5,762 bases of DNA from Candidatus Cloacimonadota bacterium (GTDB lineage: Bacteria > Cloacimonadota > Cloacimonadia > Cloacimonadales > TCS61). Shown piece after piece: positions 5,591 through 5,762 of the stretch. The stretch spans positions 1 through 5,762 of the forward strand of contig JAQICU010000030.1 of NCBI GenBank assembly GCA_027858325.1, given 5' to 3'. The translations under genes and the position numbers were made by a program. Numbering within the stretch: the first letter of the stretch is position 1; the number at the start of each line of letters is the position of its first letter. The notes beneath the pieces are model-generated. The model was not told the DNA's origin and did no database searches. It worked only from the letters and a program-made list of their open reading frames with translations.

Positions 5591-5659
5591 TAACATGTGA
5601 AGTACGACGAGTTAAAATGTTAGTGTAACCCTCATTACACAGCGGGAGCTGTGTAATGA
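5591..5659. repeat. Composite repeat between convergent genes, including a perfect 12-base hairpin
   Basis: TCATTACACAGC (5632-5643) and GCTGTGTAATGA (5648-5659) form a perfect 12-base stem with a GGGA tetraloop. Just before it, GTGTAA (5623-5628) can pair with TTACAC (5635-5640), competing with the main stem. ACGACGAGTT (5604-5613) is identical to 4895-4904, and 5637-5652 is the reverse complement of 4971-4986, so the same two motifs occur in the same order on both sides of ogt. The hairpin lies between the end of ogt and the end of the minus-strand gene and could terminate either, but neither side has a T-run immediately after the stem. Confidence 0.7.
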
Positions 5660-5663
5660 AAAA

Positions 5664-5762
5664 TTATAGTTTTACTTTTTCGATCCAGTAATCTGCTACA
5701 AGATGAGATTCATTTTTAAGTTTTTCCCCCAACTTACCAGCTTTTGAATAAGTGAGAAATCC
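5664..5762 (-). CDS. C-terminal end of an unrecognised protein
   Basis: The minus strand is open from the right edge to a TAA at 5664-5666, giving the last 32 residues of a protein that continues outside the window. The residues include TYSKAGKLGEKLKNE and end with VADYWIEKVKL. The segment is charged and looks helical, with no membrane segment or known motif. It was too short for standard ORF thresholds. Support comes from the open frame reaching the edge, plausible composition, and its position converging on ogt with a strong hairpin between the two stops. I do not recognise the family. Confidence 0.55.
   Translation of the reverse strand, partial: GFLTYSKAGKLGEKLKNESHLVADYWIEKVKL

Noticed and set aside
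5632..5659. Classical intrinsic terminator for ogt or the convergent gene
   Set aside because: The stem is perfect, but neither strand has a T-run directly after it, and the element is a repeat copy; termination is possible but not shown.

Overview
The window looks like an ordinary chromosomal segment from an AT-rich Gram-negative bacterium. The cell has an outer membrane: there is a signal-peptide-bearing beta-barrel protein and a secreted zinc peptidase. Low GC, TTG starts behind strong Shine-Dalgarno sequences, and intergenic gaps packed with small palindromic repeats would fit an uncultured lineage of the Fibrobacterota/Chlorobiota/Bacteroidota superphylum, such as Cloacimonadota. That placement is a guess from style, not from a marker gene.

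Layout. At 1-60 (minus) is the first 20 codons of a secreted protein. At 61-300 is a gap with its promoter, an inverted repeat around the -35 box and a nested stem. At 301-960 (minus) is a small outer-membrane beta-barrel protein with a TTG start. At 961-1123 is a divergent promoter region. At 1124-3721 (plus) is an 865-residue periplasmic M16 (pitrilysin/insulinase family) zinc peptidase, also with a TTG start. At 3722-3951 is a gap with a heptamer tandem repeat and two related C/G-rich palindromes in opposite orientation. At 3952-4731 (plus) is a cytoplasmic N-formylglutamate amidohydrolase family protein. At 4795-4870 is a complete tRNA-Gly(CCC). At 4872-4988 are three consecutive hairpins. 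At 5009-5473 (plus) is a methylated-DNA--protein-cysteine methyltransferase (ogt type). At 5474-5659 is a mosaic of at least four repeat motifs. At 5664-5762 (minus) is the C-terminal end of an unrecognised protein that continues beyond the window.

The genes do not form an evident pathway. The left half concerns the cell envelope: two secreted proteins on the minus strand share a 13-base promoter motif, and they diverge from a periplasmic peptidase. The right half holds unrelated housekeeping functions, separated by repeat-filled spacers. I find no defence system, CRISPR array, transposase or integrase, and no evidence for a new multi-gene system. The most unusual material is the non-coding repeat content, above all the 16-base inverted repeats that flank the DNA-repair methyltransferase gene, and the paired dyads at the left-hand promoters.
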